From contig NZ_QDKG01000003.1 in the NCBI RefSeq assembly GCF_003076635.1, positions 434,001 through 498,000 on the forward strand: a DNA stretch of 64,000 bases, read 5' to 3'. Position 1 is the first letter of the stretch; each line of letters starts with the position of its first letter. The translations under genes and the position numbers were made by a program. Below the pieces are notes generated by a model. That model did no database searches, was not told the DNA's origin, and saw nothing but the letters and a program-made list of their open reading frames with translations. This document shows positions 19,296 to 29,218 of this stretch, piece after piece. The DNA is from Sphingobacterium corticibacter. GTDB taxonomy: Bacteria; Bacteroidota; Bacteroidia; Sphingobacteriales; Sphingobacteriaceae.

Positions 19296-20249
19296 ATGGA
19301 GACAACATTTGATTTTGAAAAGCCAATAGCAGATCTACAAACTCAAATTGAGAAAGTAAATCAGGTTGCGGAAAAGACGAAAGTAGACATGAGTGCTACT
19401 ATTCGCGAGCTCGAGGAGAAGTTGGCACAAACAAAAATCGAGGTCTATCAAAACATGACCGGATGGCAAAAGGTACAAATGTCTCGCCACCCAGGTCGTC
19501 CACAGACATTTGATTATATAGAGATGATCAGTACCGATTTTGTCGAACTCCATGGAGATCGCACGGTACGTGATGATAAAGCTATCGTAGGCGGATTTGC
19601 CAAGATCAATGGTGAATCAGTCATGATTATTGGTCATCAAAAGGGCAAAAACACCAAAGAGCGCCAATTTCGTAACTTCGGAATGGCTAATCCAGAAGGT
19701 TATCGCAAAGCTTTGCGTTTGATGAAAATGGCAGAGAAATTTGGTAAGCCAATCATTACATTAATAGACACCATGGGCGCATACCCAGGCTTGGAAGCAG
19801 AAGAGCGCGGGCAAGGTGAAGCGATTGCACGCAACTTACTCGAAATGTCGGTCTTGAAAGTTCCTGTCATCTGTATCGTTATTGGTGAAGGGGCTTCTGG
19901 TGGGGCATTGGGTATTGGTATTGGAGATCGTGTATACATGATGCAAAACACTTGGTATTCGGTTATTTCTCCAGAATCCTGTTCTTCTATTTTGTGGAGA
20001 AGCTGGGATCACAAAGAGCGAGCAGCAGAAGTATTGAAATTACGAGCAGAAGATATGTTGCAAAACGGATTAATAGATGGCATTATCGAAGAACCACTTG
20101 GTGGAGCGCACCAAGATCCATTAGCTGCCGCAGAAAAACTGAAATCGAAAATAGTAAGCGATCTTGCCACCCTGAAGTCTAAAGATATTGATACGTTAGT
20201 TAACGAACGAATTGATAAATTTAGTAATATGGGTGTTGTAGTCGAATAA
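19296..20249 (+). CDS. accA: Acetyl-CoA carboxylase carboxyltransferase subunit alpha
   Basis: A 317-residue alpha subunit of the carboxyltransferase that, with AccD, moves the carboxyl group from biotin to acetyl-CoA to make malonyl-CoA. Motifs include [18 protein letters not shown] and the oxyanion regions [12 protein letters not shown] and [12 protein letters not shown]. The N-terminal coiled segment that packs on AccD is present. The following small coiled-coil gene starts 51 bp later and is probably on the same transcript, which ends in a strong hairpin. Confidence 0.97.
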   Translation: METTFDFEKPIADLQTQIEKVNQVAEKTKVDMSATIRELEEKLAQTKIEVYQNMTGWQKVQMSRHPGRPQTFDYIEMISTDFVELHGDRTVRDDKAIVGGFAKINGESVMIIGHQKGKNTKERQFRNFGMANPEGYRKALRLMKMAEKFGKPIITLIDTMGAYPGLEAEERGQGEAIARNLLEMSVLKVPVICIVIGEGASGGALGIGIGDRVYMMQNTWYSVISPESCSSILWRSWDHKERAAEVLKLRAEDMLQNGLIDGIIEEPLGGAHQDPLAAAEKLKSKIVSDLATLKSKDIDTLVNERIDKFSNMGVVVE

Positions 20250-20300
20250 AACCTTTTTAACTTCCAATTGTTCTATTGTTAAGAAACAACAGAATATATT

Positions 20301-20594
20301 ATGGACAAGTTGAAAAAGTTTGAGTTGATGGAAAAGATTTCCAGAGAGCTTGAGGATGTGAGACACAGTCAGCAAGCTGTTTTGGAAAAGATTGGAAAAA
20401 TTGAGGTCGATAACATCGAACTCGGCGACAAAACAATCGAAGAGAAAATACCTGAGATCTACGAGCGCACCGCGCATAATGCAGATGCTATTCAGGCCAT
20501 CTTAGATTCATTCCAACAGAAAACGGAAGAATTCAGTGATAAAAACAATATCGCTAAATTGAAAGAACAACAGGAAATCAACAATTTGAAATAA
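20301..20594 (+). CDS. Small coiled-coil protein
   Basis: A 97-residue, highly charged protein almost entirely predicted as helical coiled coil (KLKKFELMEKISRELEDVR, IEEKIPEIYERTAHNADAI). No signal peptide or membrane helix, hence cytoplasmic. I do not recognise a named family. It sits between accA and a terminator, in the same direction, so it is likely co-expressed with accA; whether it acts with carboxylase is unknown. Confidence 0.65.
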   Translation: MDKLKKFELMEKISRELEDVRHSQQAVLEKIGKIEVDNIELGDKTIEEKIPEIYERTAHNADAIQAILDSFQQKTEEFSDKNNIAKLKEQQEINNLK

Positions 20595-20616
20595 TATCAA
20601 ATTACTCCTGTATAGG

Positions 20617-20655
20617 GAAAGTCCGATAGATGTACTCTATCGGACTTTCTTTTTG
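20617..20655 (+). terminator. Intrinsic terminator after accA and the coiled-coil gene
   Basis: A 13-bp perfect stem (20617-20629 with 20637-20649, core AAGTCCGATAG) with a 7-nt loop is followed by CTTTTT. Confidence 0.9.
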
Positions 20656-20745
20656 CATTAATACCTGTTTCAGTAATATGCTTTCCTAAAAGAAACGGCT
20701 ATGGCTTTGAAGCAAATAGCCTTTGTATATACATGGTATAAAATA

Positions 20746-20976
20746 CTAATCGTCCTTCTTTTCAGGATCTACATTTCCATCTGCATTACCGGCTAGAGGT
20801 CCTTGTGTCCCATCCAACTCCTCTTCATCCTGCGTCTCTTCGATATCAGGATCATCTTCTTGCTGAGTTCCTTTTATATCTTCCTTTTCAGGTGGAAAGC
20901 TCGTGTAGTTTGCTTTTTCGTTTTCTGCTTGACCGCGTTCTTCCGCGTTTTTTGGTTTTTTATTATTATCGTTCAT
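20746..20976 (-). CDS. Small acidic, disordered protein
   Basis: A 76-residue protein, very rich in Asp, Glu, Asn and Gln (for example DDPDIEETQDEEELDG), with no hydrophobic core, so probably intrinsically disordered. A longer frame upstream would add a hydrophobic stretch, but it runs across the intergenic region and into the neighbouring divergent gene; the ATG at 20976 (or 20988) fits the composition better. Function unknown. Similar acidic low-complexity proteins are common in Sphingobacteriaceae genomes, without an assigned role. Confidence 0.5.
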   Translation of the reverse strand: MNDNNKKPKNAEERGQAENEKANYTSFPPEKEDIKGTQQEDDPDIEETQDEEELDGTQGPLAGNADGNVDPEKKDD

Positions 20977-21097
20977 AGGTATTCCCATTAAATGTTTTCT
21001 ATAAATACTAACAGGCCATTTTATAAAAAGTTTTACGTGAAAAATGCGTTTTGGAGTGGAATTTGCCCCGTATAAGCGAATACATACCTCAAGGAAT

Positions 21098-21748
21098 ATG
21101 ATAATAAAAGATACAGAGACTATTGACAAAGAAATTCCTAATGTAATACGCAACGAAGTAATTAGCGCACTCGCCCACTACCCTGAACTTAAAACAACAC
21201 GCATTCGATTTAAATTTACGAGATCATTAAAAGGATCAATTATGGCAGCTAGACCACAAGTGAGCACCTTGTTTGGCACCCGCAAAAATCGAACATATGA
21301 CATACTGATAAATCCTGTCTTCAAATTGCAAAACAGTATTGAGCCAATACATCAAGTCGACTCCAAGGTGTTAATAGGTTGGATTGGTCATGAATTGGGT
21401 CATATCATGGATTACGAACAGCGTAGCACTTTTGGCATTGCTCGGTTCGGTTTATTGTATTGGCTTTCTAAAACTTATATCCGCAAAGCAGAGCGTGTGG
21501 CTGATACATTTGCCGTACATCGGGGCATGGCGCCATATATACTAGCCACCAAAGATTTTATTCTTAGTCATAGTGGCCTTTCGCAAAAATATAAAGATAA
21601 AATTGCACGATTGTACCTATCACCGGATGATATCGTCCAGGTTGTTGAGGAAATGCAACAGAGCAATGCTTCGGATAAGGACGATATTCTAGCGGAAGAA
21701 AAAGATATCACCACGAATATTGAACAAGAAGAACAACAAAGCCGATAA
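21098..21748 (+). CDS. Putative zinc metallopeptidase-like protein (HExxH)
   Basis: A 216-residue protein (start at 21098 with AAGGA just upstream; an ATG at 21044 would add 18 residues). It has HELGH at about residues 98-102 in IGWIGHELGHIMDYEQ, followed about 40 residues later by KAERVADTFAVHRG, which matches the ExxxD helix giving the third zinc ligand in M48-type gluzincins. No signal peptide or membrane helix is evident. I infer a cytosolic zinc-dependent peptidase or an inactive relative. Its C-terminal codons form one arm of a terminator hairpin. Confidence 0.6.
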   Translation: MIIKDTETIDKEIPNVIRNEVISALAHYPELKTTRIRFKFTRSLKGSIMAARPQVSTLFGTRKNRTYDILINPVFKLQNSIEPIHQVDSKVLIGWIGHELGHIMDYEQRSTFGIARFGLLYWLSKTYIRKAERVADTFAVHRGMAPYILATKDFILSHSGLSQKYKDKIARLYLSPDDIVQVVEEMQQSNASDKDDILAEEKDITTNIEQEEQQSR

Positions 21749-21767
21749 TCACCGGCTTTGTTGTTTT
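21732..21767 (+). terminator. Intrinsic terminator overlapping the end of the HExxH gene
   Basis: A 13-bp stem (21732-21744 with 21753-21765, core CAACAAAGCCG) with an 8-nt loop spans the stop codon at 21746-21748; T residues close the second arm. Confidence 0.75.
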
Positions 21768-21771
21768 AAAA

Positions 21772-23289
21772 TTATAGCGTCGCGATATGCGCCTCAAATT
21801 CCTTAAATTCTTCCTCCTTCATCACGCGTGGAATCTTCGTCTGACCGCCCAATTTTTTAAAATTGGCACTCCAGTCGTGAAAATGTGATACGGGAACTAC
21901 ATGCACTTGCACCTCAGCCAATGACTGGTTACGCGCTACTTTATAGTTTTTATTACTATTGCTCAACTCCGCGTCTAGAAATGCACTCAATTCAGCCAGC
22001 TCTACCTGATGATCCGCACCCAAATACCATTTGGATATATATCTTCCATCGTCGGATATGGTGGCTACTGTAAATTCGTGAATAGATAAATCAAACTTTT
22101 CTTGCACACGCTGAATAGCCATATTCATCTGGTTTACAGACAATTGCTCCCCTACTACATTAAGAAAATGTTTGGTACGGCCGCTAATGGTAATTTCGCC
22201 CAATTCTTTATTGGCAATAATAACCGTATCACCAATCATGTAGCGCCACGTGCCCGAAACGGTCGAAATCAATAGTACATATTCTTCCCCTTCCTGCACA
22301 TCTTTCAAGGCAAGTACTTTCGCGTCCTGACGTACGCGGCCTTCTTCGTCCATATTTTCTGGGGTGAACGGTACGAATTCAAAAAAAACACCATTATCCA
22401 CGATTAAAGACATCGCATCGGTGTCTGGTCTTTTTTGCGTTGCCAGATATCCTTCGGATGCTAAATACGTATCGATATAGGTAACCGGCTTCGCAAATAG
22501 TTTTTCAAAACTTTTACGGTAAGGACCAAAGGCAACTCCGCCTGTGGTATATACTTGCAGATTAGGCCAGATATCATGAATAGTTTCCAATTTGTGGTGA
22601 TTAATGATTTCTTTGAGCATAATCTCGGCCCAAGACGGAATACCGCTAATCGTGCCCACATCCCATTTAGGCGCTGCTTTTACAATACGCTTAACACGCT
22701 GTTCCCACGTATCGCTTGCGGCGATTTTCTTTCCAGGCTTGTAGAACTTGCGAAACCACATGGGCAAATTAGCGGCCGTGATCCCACTGATCTCGCCGGC
22801 TAAGAAACCATGATAATCTTTCAGATTGGTACTACTACCCAACATCATAATATTCTTCTCAAAAAACTCCGCTGGTACATCAAAATTCTTCATGCTCAAC
22901 ACCTGCTGAATGCCTGATCGTCGAATAGAATCTAACATGTCGTCTGTGACTGGAATTGCTTTACTATTGCTGGTCGTGCCACTGCTCAATGCAAAATAGC
23001 GCTGACCACCAGGCCAGGTCACATTCTCATGCCCTTCCTCTAGGTAATGCCACCATTCGGCATGCAATTTATCGTAATCAAAAATCGGAACCTGTTCTTG
23101 AAATGCTTGAATCGGATCTGCTGACTGTAGTATTTCTGTAAACCCAAATTGCCGACCAAATGCCGTATGCTGCGCTCGTGTTAGCAAATCTTTTAATACT
23201 TCCAGCTGTGCTGATTCTGGACTAGTCTCTCCTTTAAGTAAACCATTTACTTTAATTGCTCTCTTTATAATCTCTCCAATAATTGCCAT
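21772..23289 (-). CDS. GH3 family acyl-adenylating enzyme homologue
   Basis: A 505-residue member of the GH3 superfamily, named from plant auxin-amido synthetases. The phosphate-binding loop is FALSSGTTSNSKAIPVT, and later motifs YTTGGVAFGPYRKSFEK and TYLASEGYLA match the adenylation fold. Such proteins are widespread in Bacteroidota but their substrates are not known; conjugation of a carboxylic acid with an amine through an acyl-adenylate is the expected chemistry. It is cytoplasmic, full length and monocistronic. Confidence 0.85.
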   Translation of the reverse strand: MAIIGEIIKRAIKVNGLLKGETSPESAQLEVLKDLLTRAQHTAFGRQFGFTEILQSADPIQAFQEQVPIFDYDKLHAEWWHYLEEGHENVTWPGGQRYFALSSGTTSNSKAIPVTDDMLDSIRRSGIQQVLSMKNFDVPAEFFEKNIMMLGSSTNLKDYHGFLAGEISGITAANLPMWFRKFYKPGKKIAASDTWEQRVKRIVKAAPKWDVGTISGIPSWAEIMLKEIINHHKLETIHDIWPNLQVYTTGGVAFGPYRKSFEKLFAKPVTYIDTYLASEGYLATQKRPDTDAMSLIVDNGVFFEFVPFTPENMDEEGRVRQDAKVLALKDVQEGEEYVLLISTVSGTWRYMIGDTVIIANKELGEITISGRTKHFLNVVGEQLSVNQMNMAIQRVQEKFDLSIHEFTVATISDDGRYISKWYLGADHQVELAELSAFLDAELSNSNKNYKVARNQSLAEVQVHVVPVSHFHDWSANFKKLGGQTKIPRVMKEEEFKEFEAHIATL

Positions 23290-23473
23290 AGGTATAGCGC
23301 TATTAATGTTCTTTTAGATACATGTACTCGTAGGGAATATAGCCCACACGTTTCTCCACTATATAACGCCAAACCCAGATTATTGTTGACCATTCTATCC
23401 CAATAATTAGCTATTTTGCATATCTTCGAAGGGAAAATTATCACTCTAAATCGCGCACCGTAAATCGTCTATT

Positions 23474-24955
23474 ATGTTCGTAAAATTTCTAGCTTTGGAG
23501 TGGAAAAGTCTTTTTCGTTCTGCAAATGTCGGCCATAGCATCCTGATTAAAACACTATTAGCTTTTTTTGCGCTGCTATTTGCGATAGGTCTTTTGGCTA
23601 TAGGACACAGCATGTACGATATATTAGATGAAAGCTCGGATCATCTATTTCCCATGCAACAAGTAAATCGCTATCTGCTGGTTTGGTTTCTTTCAGAATT
23701 AGGTTTACGTTTCTTTATGCAGCAGCTACCCATTTTAAATATAAAACCCTTCCTGATCCAACGAATTTCACGCGATACGCTTACGCATTACCTGCTCAGC
23801 AAGAGTTTATTTACATTCTATAATCTTTTAGCGCCCTTATTGTTTATCCCGTTTGCCATTGCCTGCTGGTCTATTGGCGATTATTCTGGACTTCAAATTT
23901 TAGGGTGGCTTGTCGCTGTAATTGGGACTTCCCTATCGCTACATTTTTTCAACTTCTCCATCCAACAATCTTTGTCTGCTCATTGGAGATTAGCGAGCAT
24001 TATCGTCTTGGTAGTCGCTATACTGATACTGCTCGATTACCTGCATGTCCTATCCGTTTCAGATCAAATAGCTGCTTTCTACGAATTGGTTTTACTTCAT
24101 CCCTCCTTAGCCGTATTACCAATTCTGCTTATTGTAGTATCATACTTGTTGATATATCGCTCTTTGCGGCATCAGCTTTATCTCGAAGGCAGGGCGCATA
24201 GCAGAAAAAACTCAACAAAGACAGACGATATACGATGGATAGATCAGCTGGGGCGATATGCACCAGTAATCCGTTTGGATTTAAAATTATTGTGGCGCAA
24301 TAAGCGGACAAAATCGTTATTGACAACCGCATTTTTTGGCCTTCTATATGGATTATTATTCTATAACAATTCCAGCTCCAGTAGTCAAGGTATGCTGGTT
24401 TTTGTAGGCATCTTTATGACAGGTTTGTTTACGTTAAACTTCGGTCAGTTCGTTCCAGCTTGGGATAGTTCTTATTATTCAATCATCCATACACAGCGCA
24501 TTAATATCCAAGATTATCTTGGAGCCAAGTCGATATTGCTCTACATCAGCATTATCTTCGGAATGATCTTAACGATTCCGTATGTATATTTCGGCAAGGA
24601 AATTTTAATGATCAACCTCTCCACCGCCGTATACAATCTTGGTGTCAACGTGCCCATTATTCTCTATTTTGGCACATACAATAAGAAACGAGTCGATTTG
24701 GAAAAATCTCAGTTTTTCAATTATCAAGGTATGGGCGCTGCCCAATGGATTATGATGCTTCCCGCCTTACTAATCCCCGTAATCCTTTGGTCAATTGTAC
24801 AAGCCTTTACCACTTTTGAAACAACATGTTTGATTTTTGTGGTACTGGGAATGATTGGTTTATGTTTCAGAAATGTTTGGTTACGTATCATCGCGCGCCG
24901 ATATCATGCGCGCAAATATGCGATGTTGGAAGGTTTTAAGCAAGTAGGTGAATAA
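23474..24955 (+). CDS. DUF5687 family ABC transporter permease
   Basis: A 493-residue protein with about ten hydrophobic helices, resembling the DUF5687 family of ABC-2-like permeases found in Bacteroidota. N-terminal LEWKSLFRSANVG and central RLDLKLLWRNKRTKS are typical cytoplasmic elements. In its family the gene is normally followed by an ABC ATPase. Here the best ATPase candidate starts 4.3 kb downstream at 29219, with two opposite-strand genes in between. Its last codons (GFKQVGE) are echoed just upstream of that ATPase. Confidence 0.8.
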   Translation: MFVKFLALEWKSLFRSANVGHSILIKTLLAFFALLFAIGLLAIGHSMYDILDESSDHLFPMQQVNRYLLVWFLSELGLRFFMQQLPILNIKPFLIQRISRDTLTHYLLSKSLFTFYNLLAPLLFIPFAIACWSIGDYSGLQILGWLVAVIGTSLSLHFFNFSIQQSLSAHWRLASIIVLVVAILILLDYLHVLSVSDQIAAFYELVLLHPSLAVLPILLIVVSYLLIYRSLRHQLYLEGRAHSRKNSTKTDDIRWIDQLGRYAPVIRLDLKLLWRNKRTKSLLTTAFFGLLYGLLFYNNSSSSSQGMLVFVGIFMTGLFTLNFGQFVPAWDSSYYSIIHTQRINIQDYLGAKSILLYISIIFGMILTIPYVYFGKEILMINLSTAVYNLGVNVPIILYFGTYNKKRVDLEKSQFFNYQGMGAAQWIMMLPALLIPVILWSIVQAFTTFETTCLIFVVLGMIGLCFRNVWLRIIARRYHARKYAMLEGFKQVGE

Positions 24956-24997
24956 TAATTATCGCAGCAATCCGCGATTTCATAAACAAAAAATGGA

Positions 24998-26896
24998 TTA
25001 TTTTCCTAAGTTAAGTGTCAATCTCAGTTTATCATTAGTCGCCACTTCTTGCATGAAACTTTCGTACAATTCATAATCTTCTGGAGGAAAAACTCCGTCT
25101 TGAATCACTAATTTCCGGTAGTAGAATAATTTACCGTCTACTAACTTCGCGATTAGCTCATAGTTGCCAAATTTACTCTCAATCTTTACTTGCTTAGGCA
25201 AAAATATGGGCACAATTTCACCATCCAGAGTGAAGTAAATACTATCTATATCAGTATAACCGCGTTTTATTTCAAAAGACAAACTGCGATTGCGCACCGA
25301 TGGAATAGTACGTTGCACATTAAATAAATTCGGAAAGAAGGAAATCCGATTATCCGTTACACTTCCGTAGTTTTCTATATTTACGCCCAGTTTTTCTGTA
25401 AAAAGTGGAATATCATTATTCGCTGCTAAATCTACCGAAGTAAACTCTATATTATTGATATCGTACAGGTGTTTTAATTGTCTTTCTTTTTCTATCGGCG
25501 TTTTTTTAATAAGAGAAAAATGATTATCGAATTGCGCACCTTGAAAATAAGTGGTTAGGTCACCACTAATCTTCCCATTTTTAGACAAGGTTAACATTGC
25601 TTCACGTGCTTGAGTGCTAGTTTCAGCACCAAATTTTGGTGTTTTCAGCATTTTACCACCATCTTTTGTGTAGGCGAAAACCCATCTATCATCCGTAAAA
25701 GAGCCTAAGTACCCGAAAGGTGCATCTTGACTAGTACATTCTAACCAAGTAGTATCATTTGCCAATGGCAAACATAAGATAGCATGATTGCCCTGTTCCA
25801 TACTAGCAAAGGATGGTATTAAATCCGTTTTTTCGTCGCCAGCTTCGACAATGCAATAATAAGATGGTATATCAGCCACTTCTAACAGCGCTTGCATGTA
25901 GTTGACCAAGGCTTTGCAATCCCCATAACCTAAGCGATCTACCTCACTTGCTTTTATAGGCTGAAAACCACCAATACCGATTTGCACGCTGATGTAGCGC
26001 GTTTTCTTTTGAAAATGATCGTATATCTTTTTGGCTTTTTCTTTGTCATCGGTATCGTTCTCCACCAATTTTTTGATGGTTTGAATGGTTTCCGGCGACA
26101 GAATGCGCTTATCTTTTAACAAATAATCGTAGCAAAGTTGGCCTAATCCTTGCCAATCTTCATAAACACCTTTAAAATTATAATAACTGAAATTCTTAGG
26201 CGCTACTTTGATGGAAGTGAAATACGTATCGGGATTAGGCGCATATATTTCGTGGCGTACGGCGGGCACATTTTCTATCTGCCAAGTCCAGCTCTTTTGT
26301 TTTTCAAGCGTCGCTTCTTCTGGCGTACCAACATAGTTTCTGCTGTGTACACGGATCTCATCTGTCGGATTACAAACAAACTGATAACTACTTTTCTCTA
26401 CAGCTACATCAAATCCAGGAACGGGATTCCATTCTGGAATAATCAAATTCTGCTTATTTCTGATTTCGTAGCTATAAACAACGGTGTAAGGATAACTATT
26501 GATTTGCGGCATATAATATTTTACCCGGCTATCCTCAAAAAGTGAAAAATCGTTTACCGCACTTTCATCTTTGAAATTATTCAAGGAAATTTTTGTGACT
26601 AACCGTCCGAATTCATCATAAATCTCACCTTTGGCCGATTTTATGGAAGTATTCTTATCATAGAACAAACCCAAAGTACCATACTTATCACCATTTTTAT
26701 TTAAAACGGTAATCGTTTTTTGAATAGATATCGATACGTTATTGGCTGATCGCATATCGATCACCGTTTTACTGTCTCTTATGACTGCATGGGCTCGATT
26801 CTTTAAAGCAGCCGAAATATGTTCTGCCGAATGGTCTTGCGATATGACTGCTGAAATGCTCCACAAAAAAATGGAAAACCATAAGAATACCTTCAT
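24998..26896 (-). CDS. DUF3857 transglutaminase-like protein (second of pair)
   Basis: A 632-residue exported protein with a signal peptide (MKVFLWFSIFLWSISAVISQ), an N-terminal DUF3857 beta domain (about 50-230) and a transglutaminase-like domain (about 265-400). The active-site Cys is in LGYGDCKALVNYMQALL; the His/Asp positions lie in the following 60 residues, where GNHAILCLPL and WLECTSQ fit. The C-terminal third is a beta-rich DUF2569-like region. Function is unknown; probably periplasmic. Its ATG overlaps the stop of the upstream paralogue by one base, so the two are translationally coupled. Confidence 0.85.
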   Translation of the reverse strand: MKVFLWFSIFLWSISAVISQDHSAEHISAALKNRAHAVIRDSKTVIDMRSANNVSISIQKTITVLNKNGDKYGTLGLFYDKNTSIKSAKGEIYDEFGRLVTKISLNNFKDESAVNDFSLFEDSRVKYYMPQINSYPYTVVYSYEIRNKQNLIIPEWNPVPGFDVAVEKSSYQFVCNPTDEIRVHSRNYVGTPEEATLEKQKSWTWQIENVPAVRHEIYAPNPDTYFTSIKVAPKNFSYYNFKGVYEDWQGLGQLCYDYLLKDKRILSPETIQTIKKLVENDTDDKEKAKKIYDHFQKKTRYISVQIGIGGFQPIKASEVDRLGYGDCKALVNYMQALLEVADIPSYYCIVEAGDEKTDLIPSFASMEQGNHAILCLPLANDTTWLECTSQDAPFGYLGSFTDDRWVFAYTKDGGKMLKTPKFGAETSTQAREAMLTLSKNGKISGDLTTYFQGAQFDNHFSLIKKTPIEKERQLKHLYDINNIEFTSVDLAANNDIPLFTEKLGVNIENYGSVTDNRISFFPNLFNVQRTIPSVRNRSLSFEIKRGYTDIDSIYFTLDGEIVPIFLPKQVKIESKFGNYELIAKLVDGKLFYYRKLVIQDGVFPPEDYELYESFMQEVATNDKLRLTLNLGK

Positions 26897-28872
26897 TATT
26901 TATCTTTTGAGATTAACACTTCCGCTTTTTGCGCTTGAATAATTTGATTATAAAACTCTTTTAGATAATGGTACTCATCGGCCGAATAGATTGCTTTATT
27001 GAATGCCAGCAGTTGGTTTACCGCTAATGTTCGATCTGCTATCTCTGTTTGTAAAAAATACCTACCGCCTTTATCAGGCAATGCAATGGCCAAATCTTTC
27101 GGTCGTTCCGTCACCGCATATTGTTCGGGCAAGATAAGTTTTATGGTTACTCGTTCTTCACTTGCAGCGCCTAGATCTACCGGATAATTTCTTTCATTCA
27201 ATTTGAATGGATTTTTTTTAACGCCATTAATAAAGAAAGGATTAAAATGCTGATACTCGTTTTCTGCACTCTGCGCACTAAATTCTATTTCATACACTTC
27301 GCTCAATGCTCTTTCAACGCTATCAACATAATTTATTTTGAAGTTCTTAATCTTAATGTTTACCATTCGCTCGGCCAATTTATCTACATACTCATCCACC
27401 GACGAGGAATTGGCTATATCCTTCCTTTTGTTTAACGCATCATAACCATTTAAATAGGTAGTTAACTTGGCTGTAATTTTACCATCAGCGTTCATCTCAC
27501 CTATTAAGCTATACGTAGATAAGCTTTTCTTACCAGCTGTTAAATCAATCCAATAAGATGGCTTCTTTAAATGAATTACGCGACCTTGGTCATTAATACA
27601 CCTTAATGGCAATAAACCAAAGGGCAGCAATGGGTCGGTGGCATCTAGTAAGTAGCTTTCGGCACCAATATTAAGCTTCGCGATCACATAGTTAAAATCA
27701 CTCATAATCGGATAGAGCTTATTTGGAATAGGATTATCTCTGGTAGAAAGTATGACTGCCTCCACATCTAAATTAGCGGCAGAAAGCGCAGATATAAGTG
27801 CAAAATTAATATCGGCCACATTACCCGATCGTTTTTCTATGACTTCTTTGACGCTCGTTTCGCTGTATTTCCCGTAGTAATTATTCCATTTTATTTGTTT
27901 TTTAATGTAATCAAAAATGACTTTTGCCTTCGCCAAATCATCATTTTCCCCTTGAATAAGATCCGGAACAATATCTTTGAATACATCTTTACGTTTCATC
28001 TGACCACCAAATTCTTTATTATTGGACAATTCCCTATCAACATCTTTCCAATTTTGTGTGTATTTTTTTGATGAACCATTAAATAAAACAACCTCAGAAA
28101 GTTCAAAATGAGCTGCAGATATATAATTACTCGGCGCAATCATATAATCTTCCTCTACGAATGCCGGTACATTTTTTAGACTATATGTCAATTTAGAACA
28201 ATCCAGGTCTTTACCAGCTATACGTAGACAGTCTTTGGCTATTTCCGCTTTATTATCAGTAAGTTTCAGATAACCTCTTAATGACACATTGTACATATAA
28301 TTGCCCGGAATAAAGGCCACATACGTACTATTTAGTTTCGGAAACTCTCCTTGAAAATCCCAACTTTTAAAAGTAAATAAATAGGGACTCTCGAAGGTAT
28401 ACTCGTATTCAATGATGGAGTTGTCCTTCACATTGGGCAACGTAAATTTAGTGAGTGCCTGGTACTTGGATTTATCTTCGGTGAATACCGCTTTATTGGT
28501 CATTACGGTTTCTTCGAGTTTACCATTTTCCTGATTAAAGGTGGATGCCTTAATGTCGTAAGCGCGCTCTTTTTCATCATAAGCTGTTCCATTCTTGTGC
28601 AATGGAATAATAATGTTCGCGGCGCTAAACCCTTCTTTATTAAATATCTTAATACGAGCGTGATATTTGTGTATCAATTTCATTTTTCCGGTTTCGGGCT
28701 CGAACGAAAAACGAGTAGTACCATACTCATTCAAAAAAACAGCGTTGGCAGTACTATCAATCTCATTTCTATCGAAATGTAAGTCTTCGAAGGAAAGTTT
28801 ACCAAAAGTAAATTCTTGAGAAACAGCCAAAAAAGGAGCTAATAAAAGAGCAATAACGACACTTTTAAACAT
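26896..28872 (-). CDS. DUF3857 transglutaminase-like protein (first of pair)
   Basis: A 658-residue paralogue of the next gene with the same plan: signal peptide (LLLAPFLAVSQ), DUF3857 domain, transglutaminase-like domain, beta-rich tail. In the transglutaminase domain the expected Cys is replaced: KRSGNVADINFALISALSAANL has Val/Ala where the partner has GDCKALVNYM. This copy is therefore probably inactive as an enzyme. The same active/inactive pairing, with a 1-base overlap of stop and start, suggests that the two products form a hetero-complex. Identity of substrate is unknown. Confidence 0.83.
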   Translation of the reverse strand: MFKSVVIALLLAPFLAVSQEFTFGKLSFEDLHFDRNEIDSTANAVFLNEYGTTRFSFEPETGKMKLIHKYHARIKIFNKEGFSAANIIIPLHKNGTAYDEKERAYDIKASTFNQENGKLEETVMTNKAVFTEDKSKYQALTKFTLPNVKDNSIIEYEYTFESPYLFTFKSWDFQGEFPKLNSTYVAFIPGNYMYNVSLRGYLKLTDNKAEIAKDCLRIAGKDLDCSKLTYSLKNVPAFVEEDYMIAPSNYISAAHFELSEVVLFNGSSKKYTQNWKDVDRELSNNKEFGGQMKRKDVFKDIVPDLIQGENDDLAKAKVIFDYIKKQIKWNNYYGKYSETSVKEVIEKRSGNVADINFALISALSAANLDVEAVILSTRDNPIPNKLYPIMSDFNYVIAKLNIGAESYLLDATDPLLPFGLLPLRCINDQGRVIHLKKPSYWIDLTAGKKSLSTYSLIGEMNADGKITAKLTTYLNGYDALNKRKDIANSSSVDEYVDKLAERMVNIKIKNFKINYVDSVERALSEVYEIEFSAQSAENEYQHFNPFFINGVKKNPFKLNERNYPVDLGAASEERVTIKLILPEQYAVTERPKDLAIALPDKGGRYFLQTEIADRTLAVNQLLAFNKAIYSADEYHYLKEFYNQIIQAQKAEVLISKDK

Positions 28873-29218
28873 AAAATTTTCATCAGATTAATAATGATGC
28901 AATATTAATCAACTTGTTCCGTTATTAGCTTTTTTATGCAAAAAATATTCTATTCTCGTCAAGAATATTCCATGTGATACGACAGGCGATCCATTTTAAT
29001 ACTACCTGAATACTAAACCATTAATGATCACACGCCGCAATTCAAAATTTAACTCCGAAGAATTTGCTAACTTACAGCTGCAAAACATCGAAATACTACG
29101 CTCTGATAGTATCAATAAATGGCGGTGTAATTTTGAAAAAATATCTTCACTCAATACCCGCTGCTATTAAACGTGCAAATACAATAATTAAAAGGTTTTA
29201 AACAGGTAAGCGAGAAAT
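28873..29218. other. Spacer with an echo of the DUF5687 3' end
   Basis: A 346-bp spacer between the divergent DUF3857 operon and the ABC ATPase. A TAATATTG at 28900-28907 (minus) is a near match to the -7 consensus. At 29194-29214 the sequence reads GFKQVSE in frame, compared with the last residues GFKQVGE of the DUF5687 permease, with mostly third-base differences; the frame continues and overlaps the ATPase start, ending TGA. The rest has no feature I can name. Confidence 0.4.

Noticed and set aside
29024..29170. 48-codon open frame upstream of the ABC ATPase
   Set aside because: It is open from ATG to TAA, but its composition shows no signal peptide, helix pattern or likeness to a family, and it lies in a spacer with signs of past rearrangement. 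Probably chance.
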